A DNA stretch of 22,217 nt from CAZEIW01 sp964512305 (GTDB taxonomy: Bacteria; Pseudomonadota; Gammaproteobacteria; Burkholderiales; Burkholderiaceae_F). The position numbers and the translations under genes are program-made. The first letter of the stretch is position 1. Each line of letters begins with the position of its first letter. Below, piece after piece: positions 1 through 8,041 of this stretch. Where the stretch lies: the NCBI GenBank assembly GCA_964512305.1, contig CAZEIW010000112.1, positions 1 through 22,217 on the forward strand. Reading direction: 5' to 3'. The notes below the pieces were generated by a model, which did not search any database, was not told where the DNA came from, and saw only the letters and a program-made list of their open reading frames with translations.

Positions 1-3000
1 ATTTCTGCTACGAGATCCCGTTCATGCCGGGGCAGACGCAGTACATGGATACGCCGGTGGTGCCGACCTCGGCGTTCGCCGGCGCGGGCTACAACAACCC
101 CGACTGCGCCTACCCGGATGCGACGCCGGCGATCAAGGAGGTCGACGGCACCGGAGTCGGACCCTGGGTCAGCGCCGCCGGCGGCACGCTGACGATCACG
201 GCCCTCGGCGACGTGCCGGTGAACAACTACGGCTACGTCGGCCCGTCCGGAAACACCGCGCCGTACAACCAGAAGTTCGTGAACCGGCATTACGGCTTCG
301 GTACCACGGCAGGCACGGTGGCGCTGGTCGGCGCCGACGGCGTCGCGCACCCCTTGACCGGTGTCAGCTGGAGCGATCTGACGATCACGGGCACCGTTCC
401 TACCGGCGTACTGCCGAACTGCGGGATCACGCAGCAAGGGCAGAGCGCCGCCCAGTGCGGTGAGCTGGTCATCACGGCGGCCAACGGCAAGCGGTCGATC
501 GACACGGTCACGGTCACGATCGGCGGCAAGGCGCCGACGCACGTCGCTGCCACCGCCAGCGTCCAGGCGGCGATCGACACCGCCACGCCGGGCGACATGC
601 TGATGATCGACCCGACCTGCACCACCACGGCCGGGGCGACGGTTGCCTGCACGACCGCCGGCGCGATCCACTCGCAGTCGGCGCACCAGGAAATGCTGCT
701 GGTGTGGAAGCCGCTCCGGCTGCAGGGCGTCGGCGCGGTCTCGAGCATCATCAACGCCAATCCGCACCCGGCGGGCAAGATCGACACCTGGCGTGTCCGC
801 GTCACCTGCCTGTTCGGCCTGGCCACCAACGGCTCGCCCGTGACGGCCAGCAATCCGTTCGATGCGTATGGCACCGGCGCCAGCTGCCCGGCAGCGCAGC
901 TGGGGGCGGTCGACCGGCTGCCCCTGGAGGCCACCGTCGGTTGGGACGCCAGCCTTAACGGCAACCTGGCCGAGCTGCTGCAGGAGCCTTCGCTGATGGG
1001 TGCGCTGGAAGGAGCCGCTCTCACGGTGCTGTCGAAGGGCGTGGACTTCCACGGAGCCAATCAGTACGACCCGACGCTGCTGGGCGGCTTCCCGACCGGA
1101 ACCACGCTGCTCACGAACACCAATTGCGGAACGTCCCAGACGAGCAATCCGTTCAAGAGCAACTTCTGGTGCAACCCGTCGAGCATCGACGGCCTGGGCA
1201 TCACGAACAGCTCGCAGGGCGGCGGCGGCATCTTCGTCCATGGCTGGGGCCACAACGAGCAGATCGCCAACAACCGGGTCTACAACAACGCAGGCACGCT
1301 CTCGGGCGGCATCAACCTGGGCCAGGGTGAGTTTCCGCCTTCGTATCTGCAGGGCAGCGCCACCAACGCGGCTCCCGGGTCCTGCCAGACCAGCACGGTC
1401 GCGGGGATCCAGTTGCCGTACTGCCACAACCTGAACGTGAACATGCACAACAACTACATCGCGTTGAACTCCTCGACCGGCGACGAGCTGTTCTCGGCGA
1501 CGCCGGCGGGAGCGGGTGGCGTCAGCATCTGCACCGGCTCGGACTTCTACAAGTTCCAGTACAACTGGGTCTGCGGCAACCTGAGCACCGGTGACGGCGG
1601 TGGTGTGGGTCATATCGGGTTCAGCTACAACGGGGATATCGAGCACAACTCGATCATCTTCAACCAGAGCACGAACCCGACGATTCCGGCCAACGGAGGC
1701 GGCTTGCTGGTGATGGGAGCCCCGGATGCCGATCCGACCTGCGGCGCGACGACCGACCAGGACTGCGTGCCTGCGCCGAACTCGATCACGCCGAGCGACG
1801 GCACGGGACCGCACCTCGTGATCAACGGCAACCTGATCATGGGCAACTCGGCCGAGAGCGGCAGCGGCGGCGGCGTGATGTTCCAGCAGGTCAATGGCGG
1901 GGACGTGACGGCTTTCCCGACCACGCCGGCGAACTGGAACTCGGTCACCTTCACGAACAATATCGTCGCCAACAACGTGGCGGGCTGGGACGGCGCGGGA
2001 ATCTCGCTGCTGGATTCGCTGAACGTGAACATCATCAACAACACGATCATGTCCAACGACACCACGGCGTCCTCGGGCGTTCTGTTCAATACGCTGGGTG
2101 CGCCGCTGGCCAGCTCGCAAGGCCCGACCTGCACGTCCAACTGCGGCACGGCCTCGGCGCCTCAGCCAGCCGGCCTGGTCAGCATCCAGAACAGCGCGGT
2201 CTTCACGGCGAATCTGCCGGCGACGATCACCTGCCCTGCCGGGCACTTCACCGGCACCTCGGCCAGCAATGGCAATTGCCGCGTGTGGTCGGTGCCGCTG
2301 CTCTATAACGATGTGTTCTGGCAGAACCGTGCGTTCAACATCCAGGTGGGCACGCTCGGCACCGGCACGCAGAACCAGCAGAACGTGGTATCGCTGGTGC
2401 CGACGCTGAACCAGGCAACCACCGGCGCATGCTTGAGCGGATCGAGCTACTGGGACCTCGGCGCTCGTGGCGACACCGGTTCGGGCAACCACAGCTCCGG
2501 TCTCACGCTGGCTCCGACGTTCTCGGACCTGACGAGCACGGCGGGCTACACGGGCGCCGGCAATATCGCGGCGAACCCGGCCGTGGTCAGCCAGTATTGC
2601 AACGGCTCGCGCATTCCGCCGGAATATGCGACGGTCTGCACGCCGGGGACGGGCTGCTCCGCCGCGGGCTACTACGTGCCTCCGGGCATCTCGGACGCGA
2701 CGGTGCCGAACCCGATCTTCAACCTGACGCCGGCGGCGACCGTGGACGAAGGCAACAACTGGATCAACCTGGCCTGGGGTCCGCTGTCGCTGACGAATCC
2801 GACGGTGCTGGGAACCGATGGGAACTACGGTGGCGGCGCCCTGCTGGGCAATTACGCGGAGACAGCGGCTTCGCCGACCGTCGATGTGGGGGCCGCGTCT
2901 GCCAGCGGCATCGCGGCGCCGGGCACGGACTTCTTCGGTAACCTCCGGCCGCAAGGTGGCGGGTTCGACATCGGAGCGGTGGAGCTCGCCGGCGCCGGCG

Positions 3001-3692
3001 GCGGCACCGCCAGCCAGGCGTGGAGCCCGAGCCCGTACACGTTCCCGAACGTGGCCCGCGGCGTGACCACCACCGGACCGACGCAGATCTTCACGCTGAC
3101 CAACACCGGAACGGTCAACATCACGATCACGACGTCTGCGGCATTCGGAGCGGGGAGTTCGGGCTCCTTCGTCATCACGGCGAACACCTGCACGGCTGCG
3201 CTTAGCGGCACGAGGACGCCGGGACAGACCTGCGCCGTCACGGTGGCGTTCCGTCCGGGTACCACCACGGCAGGTGTGAAGACGGGGTCGCTGACGATCA
3301 CCGACTCGGCGGGCACGGCGACGGTCAGCTTCAGCGGCACGGTCGTGACGCCGACGTTGAGCCCGGCGAGCATCGCCTTCGGTGGCGTGACCCGCGGCAG
3401 CACAAGCGCTACGACGCTCGTGACGTTGACCAACAACTCGGCCTGCGGCGCTGCGGCGACCTGCACGCTGACGGTCGGGCCGACGTTCACGAACGGGACC
3501 AACTTCGGAAGGTCGACGGCGACGCCGGGAACGTGCGGTACCACTTTGGCGGGCGGCTCCTCGTGCACGATCGGCGTGGTGTTCCATCCGCCCACCACCG
3601 ACATCGCCGGCAGTGCCCAGACGGGCACGTTCACGGCCAACGGAGGCCGGACTGCGCCAGGTTCGGTCACGCTGACCGGCACGGCGAACTAG
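1..3692 (+). CDS. Large secreted beta-helix protein with C-terminal choice-of-anchor-D type Ig domains (5' truncated)
   Basis: The frame is open from base 3, so the true start lies left of the window; the ATG at 24 is internal. About 1,229 residues are visible. In order: an IPT/TIG-like beta-sandwich segment (about bases 170-530, with FGTTAGTV and WSDLTITGTVP); a typical right-handed parallel beta-helix onset (SVQAAIDTATPGDML near 560); Asn/Gly-rich rungs to about 2080 (NNRVYNNAG, NNYIALNSS, HNSIIFNQS, NNIVANNVAGWDGAG, NNTIMSNDTT); a Cys-containing connecting region; then two ASPM/SPD-2/Hydin-like Ig domains (about 3030-3345 and 3355-3690), each with the pattern FTLTNTG or VTLTNNS followed by C-x-VxF. 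Such proteins are extracellular or surface-bound. No anchor or sorting motif is seen at the C-terminus (ends TLTGTAN). The missing N-terminal part could hold an enzymatic domain; a large multicopper oxidase is one possibility, but nothing visible proves it. Function unknown. Confidence 0.85.
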   Translation, partial: FCYEIPFMPGQTQYMDTPVVPTSAFAGAGYNNPDCAYPDATPAIKEVDGTGVGPWVSAAGGTLTITALGDVPVNNYGYVGPSGNTAPYNQKFVNRHYGFGTTAGTVALVGADGVAHPLTGVSWSDLTITGTVPTGVLPNCGITQQGQSAAQCGELVITAANGKRSIDTVTVTIGGKAPTHVAATASVQAAIDTATPGDMLMIDPTCTTTAGATVACTTAGAIHSQSAHQEMLLVWKPLRLQGVGAVSSIINANPHPAGKIDTWRVRVTCLFGLATNGSPVTASNPFDAYGTGASCPAAQLGAVDRLPLEATVGWDASLNGNLAELLQEPSLMGALEGAALTVLSKGVDFHGANQYDPTLLGGFPTGTTLLTNTNCGTSQTSNPFKSNFWCNPSSIDGLGITNSSQGGGGIFVHGWGHNEQIANNRVYNNAGTLSGGINLGQGEFPPSYLQGSATNAAPGSCQTSTVAGIQLPYCHNLNVNMHNNYIALNSSTGDELFSATPAGAGGVSICTGSDFYKFQYNWVCGNLSTGDGGGVGHIGFSYNGDIEHNSIIFNQSTNPTIPANGGGLLVMGAPDADPTCGATTDQDCVPAPNSITPSDGTGPHLVINGNLIMGNSAESGSGGGVMFQQVNGGDVTAFPTTPANWNSVTFTNNIVANNVAGWDGAGISLLDSLNVNIINNTIMSNDTTASSGVLFNTLGAPLASSQGPTCTSNCGTASAPQPAGLVSIQNSAVFTANLPATITCPAGHFTGTSASNGNCRVWSVPLLYNDVFWQNRAFNIQVGTLGTGTQNQQNVVSLVPTLNQATTGACLSGSSYWDLGARGDTGSGNHSSGLTLAPTFSDLTSTAGYTGAGNIAANPAVVSQYCNGSRIPPEYATVCTPGTGCSAAGYYVPPGISDATVPNPIFNLTPAATVDEGNNWINLAWGPLSLTNPTVLGTDGNYGGGALLGNYAETAASPTVDVGAASASGIAAPGTDFFGNLRPQGGGFDIGAVELAGAGGGTASQAWSPSPYTFPNVARGVTTTGPTQIFTLTNTGTVNITITTSAAFGAGSSGSFVITANTCTAALSGTRTPGQTCAVTVAFRPGTTTAGVKTGSLTITDSAGTATVSFSGTVVTPTLSPASIAFGGVTRGSTSATTLVTLTNNSACGAAATCTLTVGPTFTNGTNFGRSTATPGTCGTTLAGGSSCTIGVVFHPPTTDIAGSAQTGTFTANGGRTAPGSVTLTGTAN

Positions 3693-3705
3693 GGAACTCG
3701 ATCAA

Positions 3706-3733
3706 CCCAGGGGCGCTTTCCCCGGCCCCTGGG
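3706..3733 (+). terminator. GC-rich hairpin after the beta-helix gene, possible terminator
   Basis: The arms CCCAGGGGC (3706-3714) and GCCCCTGGG (3725-3733) pair perfectly over 9 bp with a 10-base loop, starting 13 bases after the stop codon. There is no downstream T-run, so intrinsic termination is uncertain. It could instead be an mRNA 3'-end stabiliser or a Rho-assisted terminator. I see no convincing promoter or gene in the rest of the 271-base gap up to 3963. Confidence 0.4.
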
Positions 3734-3963
3734 GATCGAGGCGGTAGAGGAAGGCAGTTGTTTCAAAGCTGGGCAAGATGCCGCTCGCGAACAACACGGG
3801 CGGCATCGGTTTTTTAGCGGCGTGCAGGTCAGGCTTTTCAGCGCTTCACCGTCGGCGGCTGCACGGTAGGATCGGCAGAGGCCGAGGTGTCGTCAGCAGA
3901 CCCACCGGCGGCGCGGTCCGGCCGGTCGGCATGTCGCCTGGTAAACCTACCGAGGTCGAGCCT

Positions 3964-4479
3964 GTGGATCGGATTTGGAGAAAGTGTTTAGCCATCGTCG
4001 TGGGCAGCATTGCGCTCTCCATGGCCGCTGCACAGTCGCCCCCCCAGGGCGATCAGAAGGCTGCCACGCCGCCCGCGAAGGGCGCGCCGGCGCCCGCGCA
4101 AGCGGCTCGCTATCGCCCGGACCGTTTTGCCGGGCGTGCCGGGCAGTACTACCGGTTGGTCTGGGGCGTCGAGGCCCTGAGCGTCAGGTGGGCGGAGTCG
4201 GGGGAAGTCGTTCGGTTCAGCTACCGGGTGCTCGATCCCGTCAAGGCCAAGATTCTCAACGACAAAGGCGCCGAACCCTCGCTCGAAGATCCACGCGCGG
4301 GGGTCAGCCTGGTCATTCCGCAAATGGAAAAGATCGGCAAGTTGCGCCAGACCGCGCCGCCGGAGGCGGGCAGGTCGTACTGGATGGCTTTCTCGAACAA
4401 GGGCAGGCTGGTCAAGCGGGGCGATCGCGTCAACGTGGTGATAGGAAAGTTTCGGGCCGACGGGCTCGTGGTGGATTGA
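3964..4479 (+). CDS. Small exported protein of unknown function
   Basis: 171 residues from a GTG start. I chose GTG 3964 because a GAGGT Shine-Dalgarno (3952-3956) lies 7 bases upstream, and because the protein then begins with a clean signal peptide: MDRIWRK, a hydrophobic LAIVVGSIALSM stretch, and a likely AAA cleavage site. An in-frame ATG at 3931 and longer forms exist but would bury the signal. A Pro/Ala/Lys-rich linker follows, then a compact domain (about residues 55-171) with WGVEALSVRWAESGEVVRF, a YWMAFSNKG segment and a GDRVNVVIGKF ending. It resembles a conserved uncharacterised proteobacterial family, from memory only. It is the first gene of a tight run of exported proteins: the next starts 12 bp downstream. 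No catalytic motif is visible. Confidence 0.75.
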   Translation: MDRIWRKCLAIVVGSIALSMAAAQSPPQGDQKAATPPAKGAPAPAQAARYRPDRFAGRAGQYYRLVWGVEALSVRWAESGEVVRFSYRVLDPVKAKILNDKGAEPSLEDPRAGVSLVIPQMEKIGKLRQTAPPEAGRSYWMAFSNKGRLVKRGDRVNVVIGKFRADGLVVD

Positions 4480-4491
4480 GGAGTCGAGTCG

Positions 4492-5439
4492 ATGGAGTGC
4501 AAAGTGGCTTTGTTTCGAGGCGCCCTGGTCTGGTTGGGCCTGTCGCTAACCTTGGGGACCGGTGTCGGCTTCGCGGCCGAAGGCAAGACTGCGGAGTCGA
4601 AAGCGCCGGCGGGAAAGACCGCGGACAGGAAGGCGTCGGAGACCAGGACAGCGGTTCCCCGCCTGACGGCCGCCGAGATCGTGGACAAGCATGTGGCGGC
4701 TCGCGGCGGGTTGCAGGCCTGGCGCGGCGTACAGGCGGTGGCCGTCGACGGGAGGTTGGAAGCGGGCAGCGGCGACTCGCTGGCCCGCTCGCTCAAGGCA
4801 GCGCGCGCGGGTCGCGGAGCGGACCTCAGGAAGGCGCAAGCCGAAGCGGCGGCCGCCGAGAAAGCCGACTCGGGCAAGCAGGTGGAGCTCCCGTTTCGCC
4901 TCGAGATGAAGCGCCCCAACAAGACCCGGGTCGAAATCGACTTCGCGGGCAAGACCGCGGTGCAGGTCTACGACGGCAGGAATGGCTGGAAGCTGCGCCC
5001 GTTCCTGAATCGGAACGACGTGGAGCCGTTTACGGCGGAAGAGGCGAAGTCGGAGGCGCAGAGAGCGCCGGTGGAGGGTCCGCTCGTGGACTACGCCGCC
5101 AAGGGCACCAAGGTCGAACTGGAGAAGATCGAGCCGGTCGAAGGCCGCGACGCCTACAAGCTGAAGCTGACCATGAAGGATGGCAGGGTGCAGCATGTCT
5201 GGATCGACGCGCAAAGCTTTCTCGACGTCAAGATCGATGGATCGCCGCGCCGGTTTGACGGCCGTATGCGGGACGTGTGGGTCTATCAGCGCGATTTCAG
5301 GCCGGTCCAGGGACTGATGGTTCCGTTCGTGCTCGAAACGGCGGTGGACGGGGTCCGCCAGACCCACAAGATGACGGTCGAGAAGGTGGCCGTGAACCCC
5401 AAGCTGGACGACACGCGGTTTGCGAAGCCCGGGGTCTGA
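4492..5439 (+). CDS. LolA-like periplasmic protein, paralog 1
   Basis: 315 residues. The ATG follows a GAGGAG Shine-Dalgarno (4478-4483) by 8 bases. The N-terminus is a signal peptide (hydrophobic ALVWLGLSLTLGTGVGFA, then AAEG). A Lys/Ala/Glu-rich linker and a mature domain opening LTAAEIVDKHVAARGG follow. The domain reads as outer-membrane-lipoprotein-sorting (LolA/LolB-like) beta-sheet strands: RLEMKRPNKTRVEI, VQVYDGRNGWKLRPF, YKLKLTMKDGRVQHVWIDAQSFLDVKI, QGLMVPFVLET. Proteins with this fold bind lipid or lipoprotein acyl chains in the periplasm, but no specific cargo can be named. It is clearly homologous to the next gene, which lacks the extra charged, probably helical or disordered insertion here (about residues 98-132, KAARAGRGADLRKAQAEAAAAEK). 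It is probably co-transcribed with both neighbours. Confidence 0.8.
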   Translation: MECKVALFRGALVWLGLSLTLGTGVGFAAEGKTAESKAPAGKTADRKASETRTAVPRLTAAEIVDKHVAARGGLQAWRGVQAVAVDGRLEAGSGDSLARSLKAARAGRGADLRKAQAEAAAAEKADSGKQVELPFRLEMKRPNKTRVEIDFAGKTAVQVYDGRNGWKLRPFLNRNDVEPFTAEEAKSEAQRAPVEGPLVDYAAKGTKVELEKIEPVEGRDAYKLKLTMKDGRVQHVWIDAQSFLDVKIDGSPRRFDGRMRDVWVYQRDFRPVQGLMVPFVLETAVDGVRQTHKMTVEKVAVNPKLDDTRFAKPGV

Positions 5440-5459
5440 GAATCCGGGGGTGAAGATCG

Positions 5460-6350
5460 ATGGACGAGACCATGCGACGGATGATCGCGATCCTGGGGCT
5501 TGCTGTCGGCACCACGGCAGGAGCGGTCGTGGCGGAATCGGCACCCGCGTCGGAGTTGACCGCACAACAGATCATCGAGAAGAACGTGACCGCCCGCGGC
5601 GGCCTGGAGGCCTGGCGGAAGATCCAGTCGATGATCTGGGTTGGTCACATGGAGCGGCCCGGCGCTCCCATGTCCAGCATGCCCTTCGTGCTGCAGCAAA
5701 AGCGTCCCGACAAGACGCGCTTCGAGATCACCGGGGTCGGCCAGAGATCGGTGCGTATCTTTGACGGAACGCACGGGTGGAAAGTGCGGCCGGGCAGCGA
5801 CGGCAGCCCGGACGTGGAGCCCTACACGCCCCAGGAGATAAGGTTCGCGCGGGGCGAGCCGGTGATCGATGGCCCGTTGATCGATTACGAGGCGAAGGGC
5901 ACCACCGTCAGCCTGCAGGGTGTCGAGGAGGTCGACGGGCGCAAGGCCTATCGCCTGAGCCTGAAGCTTGCCTCGGGCGAACGTCACGAGGTCTGGATCG
6001 ATGCACAGACCTTCCTGGACATCAAGTCCATCCGGACGTCCTACAGCTCAACCGGGGCGCCGGCGACGGTGGCGATCACTTATGGCGGCTACAAGGACAT
6101 CGGGGGCCTGCAGATCCCTTCCGTGCTCGAAATCAGCGCGGCGTCAGGCAAGGTGCCTGACAAGATGGTGATCGAAAGAATCGCGCTGAACCCGGCATTG
6201 GATGACCGCGTGTTCGGGCGGCCGGGCCGCCCGAGCCGGCGCCATATGGTGACGATCGGGGCGACGCCGGCGCCTGGTGCGCCGGTCTTCCCGGGTCGCC
6301 AGCCGACCCCGCAAGCGGCCAACCCGGAGCCGGGATCAGCGCCGAGATGA
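5460..6350 (+). CDS. LolA-like periplasmic protein, paralog 2
   Basis: 296 residues, starting 20 bp after paralog 1. The signal peptide is MRRMIAILGLAVGTTAGAVVA with likely cleavage before ESAPA; a second in-frame ATG at 5472 is an alternative start. The mature domain repeats the landmarks of the upstream paralog: LTAQQIIEKNVTARGGLEAW, VLQQKRPDKTRFEI, VRIFDGTHGWKVRP, DGPLIDYEAKGT, HEVWIDAQTFLDIKS, and a C-terminal LNPALDDRVFGRPG. This marks a tandem duplication. The C-terminal 50 residues are Pro/Arg-rich and look disordered. Its stop overlaps the start of the cytochrome gene by 4 bases (ATGA), so translation of the two is probably coupled. LolA-like lipid or lipoprotein binding is family knowledge; the actual ligand is unknown. 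Confidence 0.8.
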   Translation: MDETMRRMIAILGLAVGTTAGAVVAESAPASELTAQQIIEKNVTARGGLEAWRKIQSMIWVGHMERPGAPMSSMPFVLQQKRPDKTRFEITGVGQRSVRIFDGTHGWKVRPGSDGSPDVEPYTPQEIRFARGEPVIDGPLIDYEAKGTTVSLQGVEEVDGRKAYRLSLKLASGERHEVWIDAQTFLDIKSIRTSYSSTGAPATVAITYGGYKDIGGLQIPSVLEISAASGKVPDKMVIERIALNPALDDRVFGRPGRPSRRHMVTIGATPAPGAPVFPGRQPTPQAANPEPGSAPR

Positions 6351-8017
6351 ACGTTCGGGGCGCCGCTGCCTCGGCCTTCGTCGCATTCGCGCTGGCCGCC
6401 CCGGTCGGCTGGGCAAGTGCCGCGTCATCGGCCGAGCGGATCGTCGCGGCGGGAGAGTCGATCTACCGAAGCGGCGTGCTGGGCTCCGGCGCGTCGCTCG
6501 AGGCCACCCGGGAGGCGGGCGGTCCCGCCATCAGGGGCGCCGAAGCCGCGTGCGTGAACTGCCACCAGCGCAGCGGCTTTGGCGTGGCGCACCAGGAGAG
6601 TTCTCCCGTTGCGGCAGCAGGGCCCGGCGCGATTCCCCCGATCGCGGGTCCTTACCTGTTCGGCACGCACAAGGGCCACAAGGAAAAGGACCTTCCCTAC
6701 GTCGATGGCATGCGCGCCGATCGGGAACCGTATACCGACTCGACGCTGGCCCGGGCCATCCGGGAAGGGATCGATTCCGAGGGCCAGCCGCTCAGCTACC
6801 TGATGCCGCGCTTCGCCCTGGGCGATGTGGACATGGCGGTGTTGATCGCCTACTTGAAGACGCTCGATCCCGCGCGCGTGCCCGGCGTCACGGATACGGT
6901 GCTGCACTTCGCCACGATCGTCACGCCGGACGCCGATCCGGCCAAGCGGCGCGGCATGCTCGAGGTGCTGGAGAAATACTTCGCGGAGCGGAACTCGCGC
7001 CAGATGGTGCCGAGCGCGCGCTTGCAGGCTTCGGGCAGGACGCAGTACAGCCGCACGATGTTCATGGTCCATCGGCAGTGGCAGCTGCACGTGTGGGAAC
7101 TTACGGGGCCGCCCGCAACGTGGCAGGCACAACTGTCCGAGCGACTCGACAGGGAGCCGGTGCTGGCGGTGGTCTCGGGTGTCGGCGGCAGCGACTGGGC
7201 GCCGGTGCACGAGTTCTGCGAACGGCGGGGCCTGCCGTGCCTGTTCCCCAACGTCGAGGTGCCGGTCGAATCGCAGGACGACTTCTACGACCTGTACCTG
7301 TCTCGAGGCGTGCTGCTCGAGGCGGACCTGATCGCGGCGAAGATTCATGACTCGGCCCGCACGCCGGCCCCGGTTGTGCATCAGATCTATCGTGTGGGCG
7401 ACAGCGGGGGGCCGGCCGCGAGGAAGCTTGCGGCGGACCTCGAACGCCGGGGCCTCACCGTGCACGACCATGTGCTGCGGCCGGACGGCGGGGGGCTTTC
7501 GGAGGCCGTGCGAGCCGCTGCCGGCGCCGACGCCCTGGTGCTCTGGCTGCGGGCGCCGGACCTCGCGTCGCTGGCCGATCCACCCCAGGGCGCAGTGTTC
7601 ATCTCGGGTCTGATGGGAGGCCTCGAGCGGGCGCCGTTGCCGGCGAGCTGGCGGCAGCGCACCGACATGGCCTACCCGTTCGATCTGCCGCAGAAGCGGG
7701 TGGTGCGGGTTGACTATCCGCTCGCCTGGTTCCGCATTCGCAACATCCCCGTGGTGGACGAGCAGGTGCAGGCGGATACCTATCTGGCCTGCGGCCTGCT
7801 TTCCGAGGTGCTGAGCCACATGGTCGACACCTTCGTTCGCCCCTACCTGATCGAGCGCCTGCAATCGATGGTCGAGCACCGCGTCGTGACCGGCTACTAC
7901 CCGCGCCTCACGCTCGCGGAAAACCAGCACTTCGCCTCCAAGGGAGGCTACCTCGTCCGGTTCGCCGCCTCCGAAGGAACGGGGCTCGTTGCCGACAGCG
8001 ACTGGCTGGCGCCCTAG
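6347..8017 (+). CDS. Periplasmic c-type cytochrome fused to a type I periplasmic-binding-protein-like domain
   Basis: 556 residues. The signal peptide is followed by one class I cytochrome c domain. Its heme motif is CVNCH (Cys69, Cys72, His73), and a likely distal ligand is Met153 in YLMPRF. After about residue 185 the protein continues with an alpha/beta region resembling a type I periplasmic (Leu/Ile/Val-type) binding fold: VLAVVSGVGGSDWAPVHEFCE, CLFPNVEVP, YLSRGVLLEADLIAAKI, DALVLWLRAPD, VFISGLMGG. It has its own Cys pair (CERRGLPC). No membrane segment is seen beyond the signal. The fusion suggests a periplasmic protein that carries electrons and binds a small ligand, or senses redox state. 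It overlaps the preceding LolA-like gene by 4 bases and ends 24 bp before a sensor kinase gene, so a functional link to the kinase is plausible but inferred. Confidence 0.82.
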   Translation: MNVRGAAASAFVAFALAAPVGWASAASSAERIVAAGESIYRSGVLGSGASLEATREAGGPAIRGAEAACVNCHQRSGFGVAHQESSPVAAAGPGAIPPIAGPYLFGTHKGHKEKDLPYVDGMRADREPYTDSTLARAIREGIDSEGQPLSYLMPRFALGDVDMAVLIAYLKTLDPARVPGVTDTVLHFATIVTPDADPAKRRGMLEVLEKYFAERNSRQMVPSARLQASGRTQYSRTMFMVHRQWQLHVWELTGPPATWQAQLSERLDREPVLAVVSGVGGSDWAPVHEFCERRGLPCLFPNVEVPVESQDDFYDLYLSRGVLLEADLIAAKIHDSARTPAPVVHQIYRVGDSGGPAARKLAADLERRGLTVHDHVLRPDGGGLSEAVRAAAGADALVLWLRAPDLASLADPPQGAVFISGLMGGLERAPLPASWRQRTDMAYPFDLPQKRVVRVDYPLAWFRIRNIPVVDEQVQADTYLACGLLSEVLSHMVDTFVRPYLIERLQSMVEHRVVTGYYPRLTLAENQHFASKGGYLVRFAASEGTGLVADSDWLAP

Positions 8018-8041
8018 CCCGCTCCGGGGGCCGACCCGACT

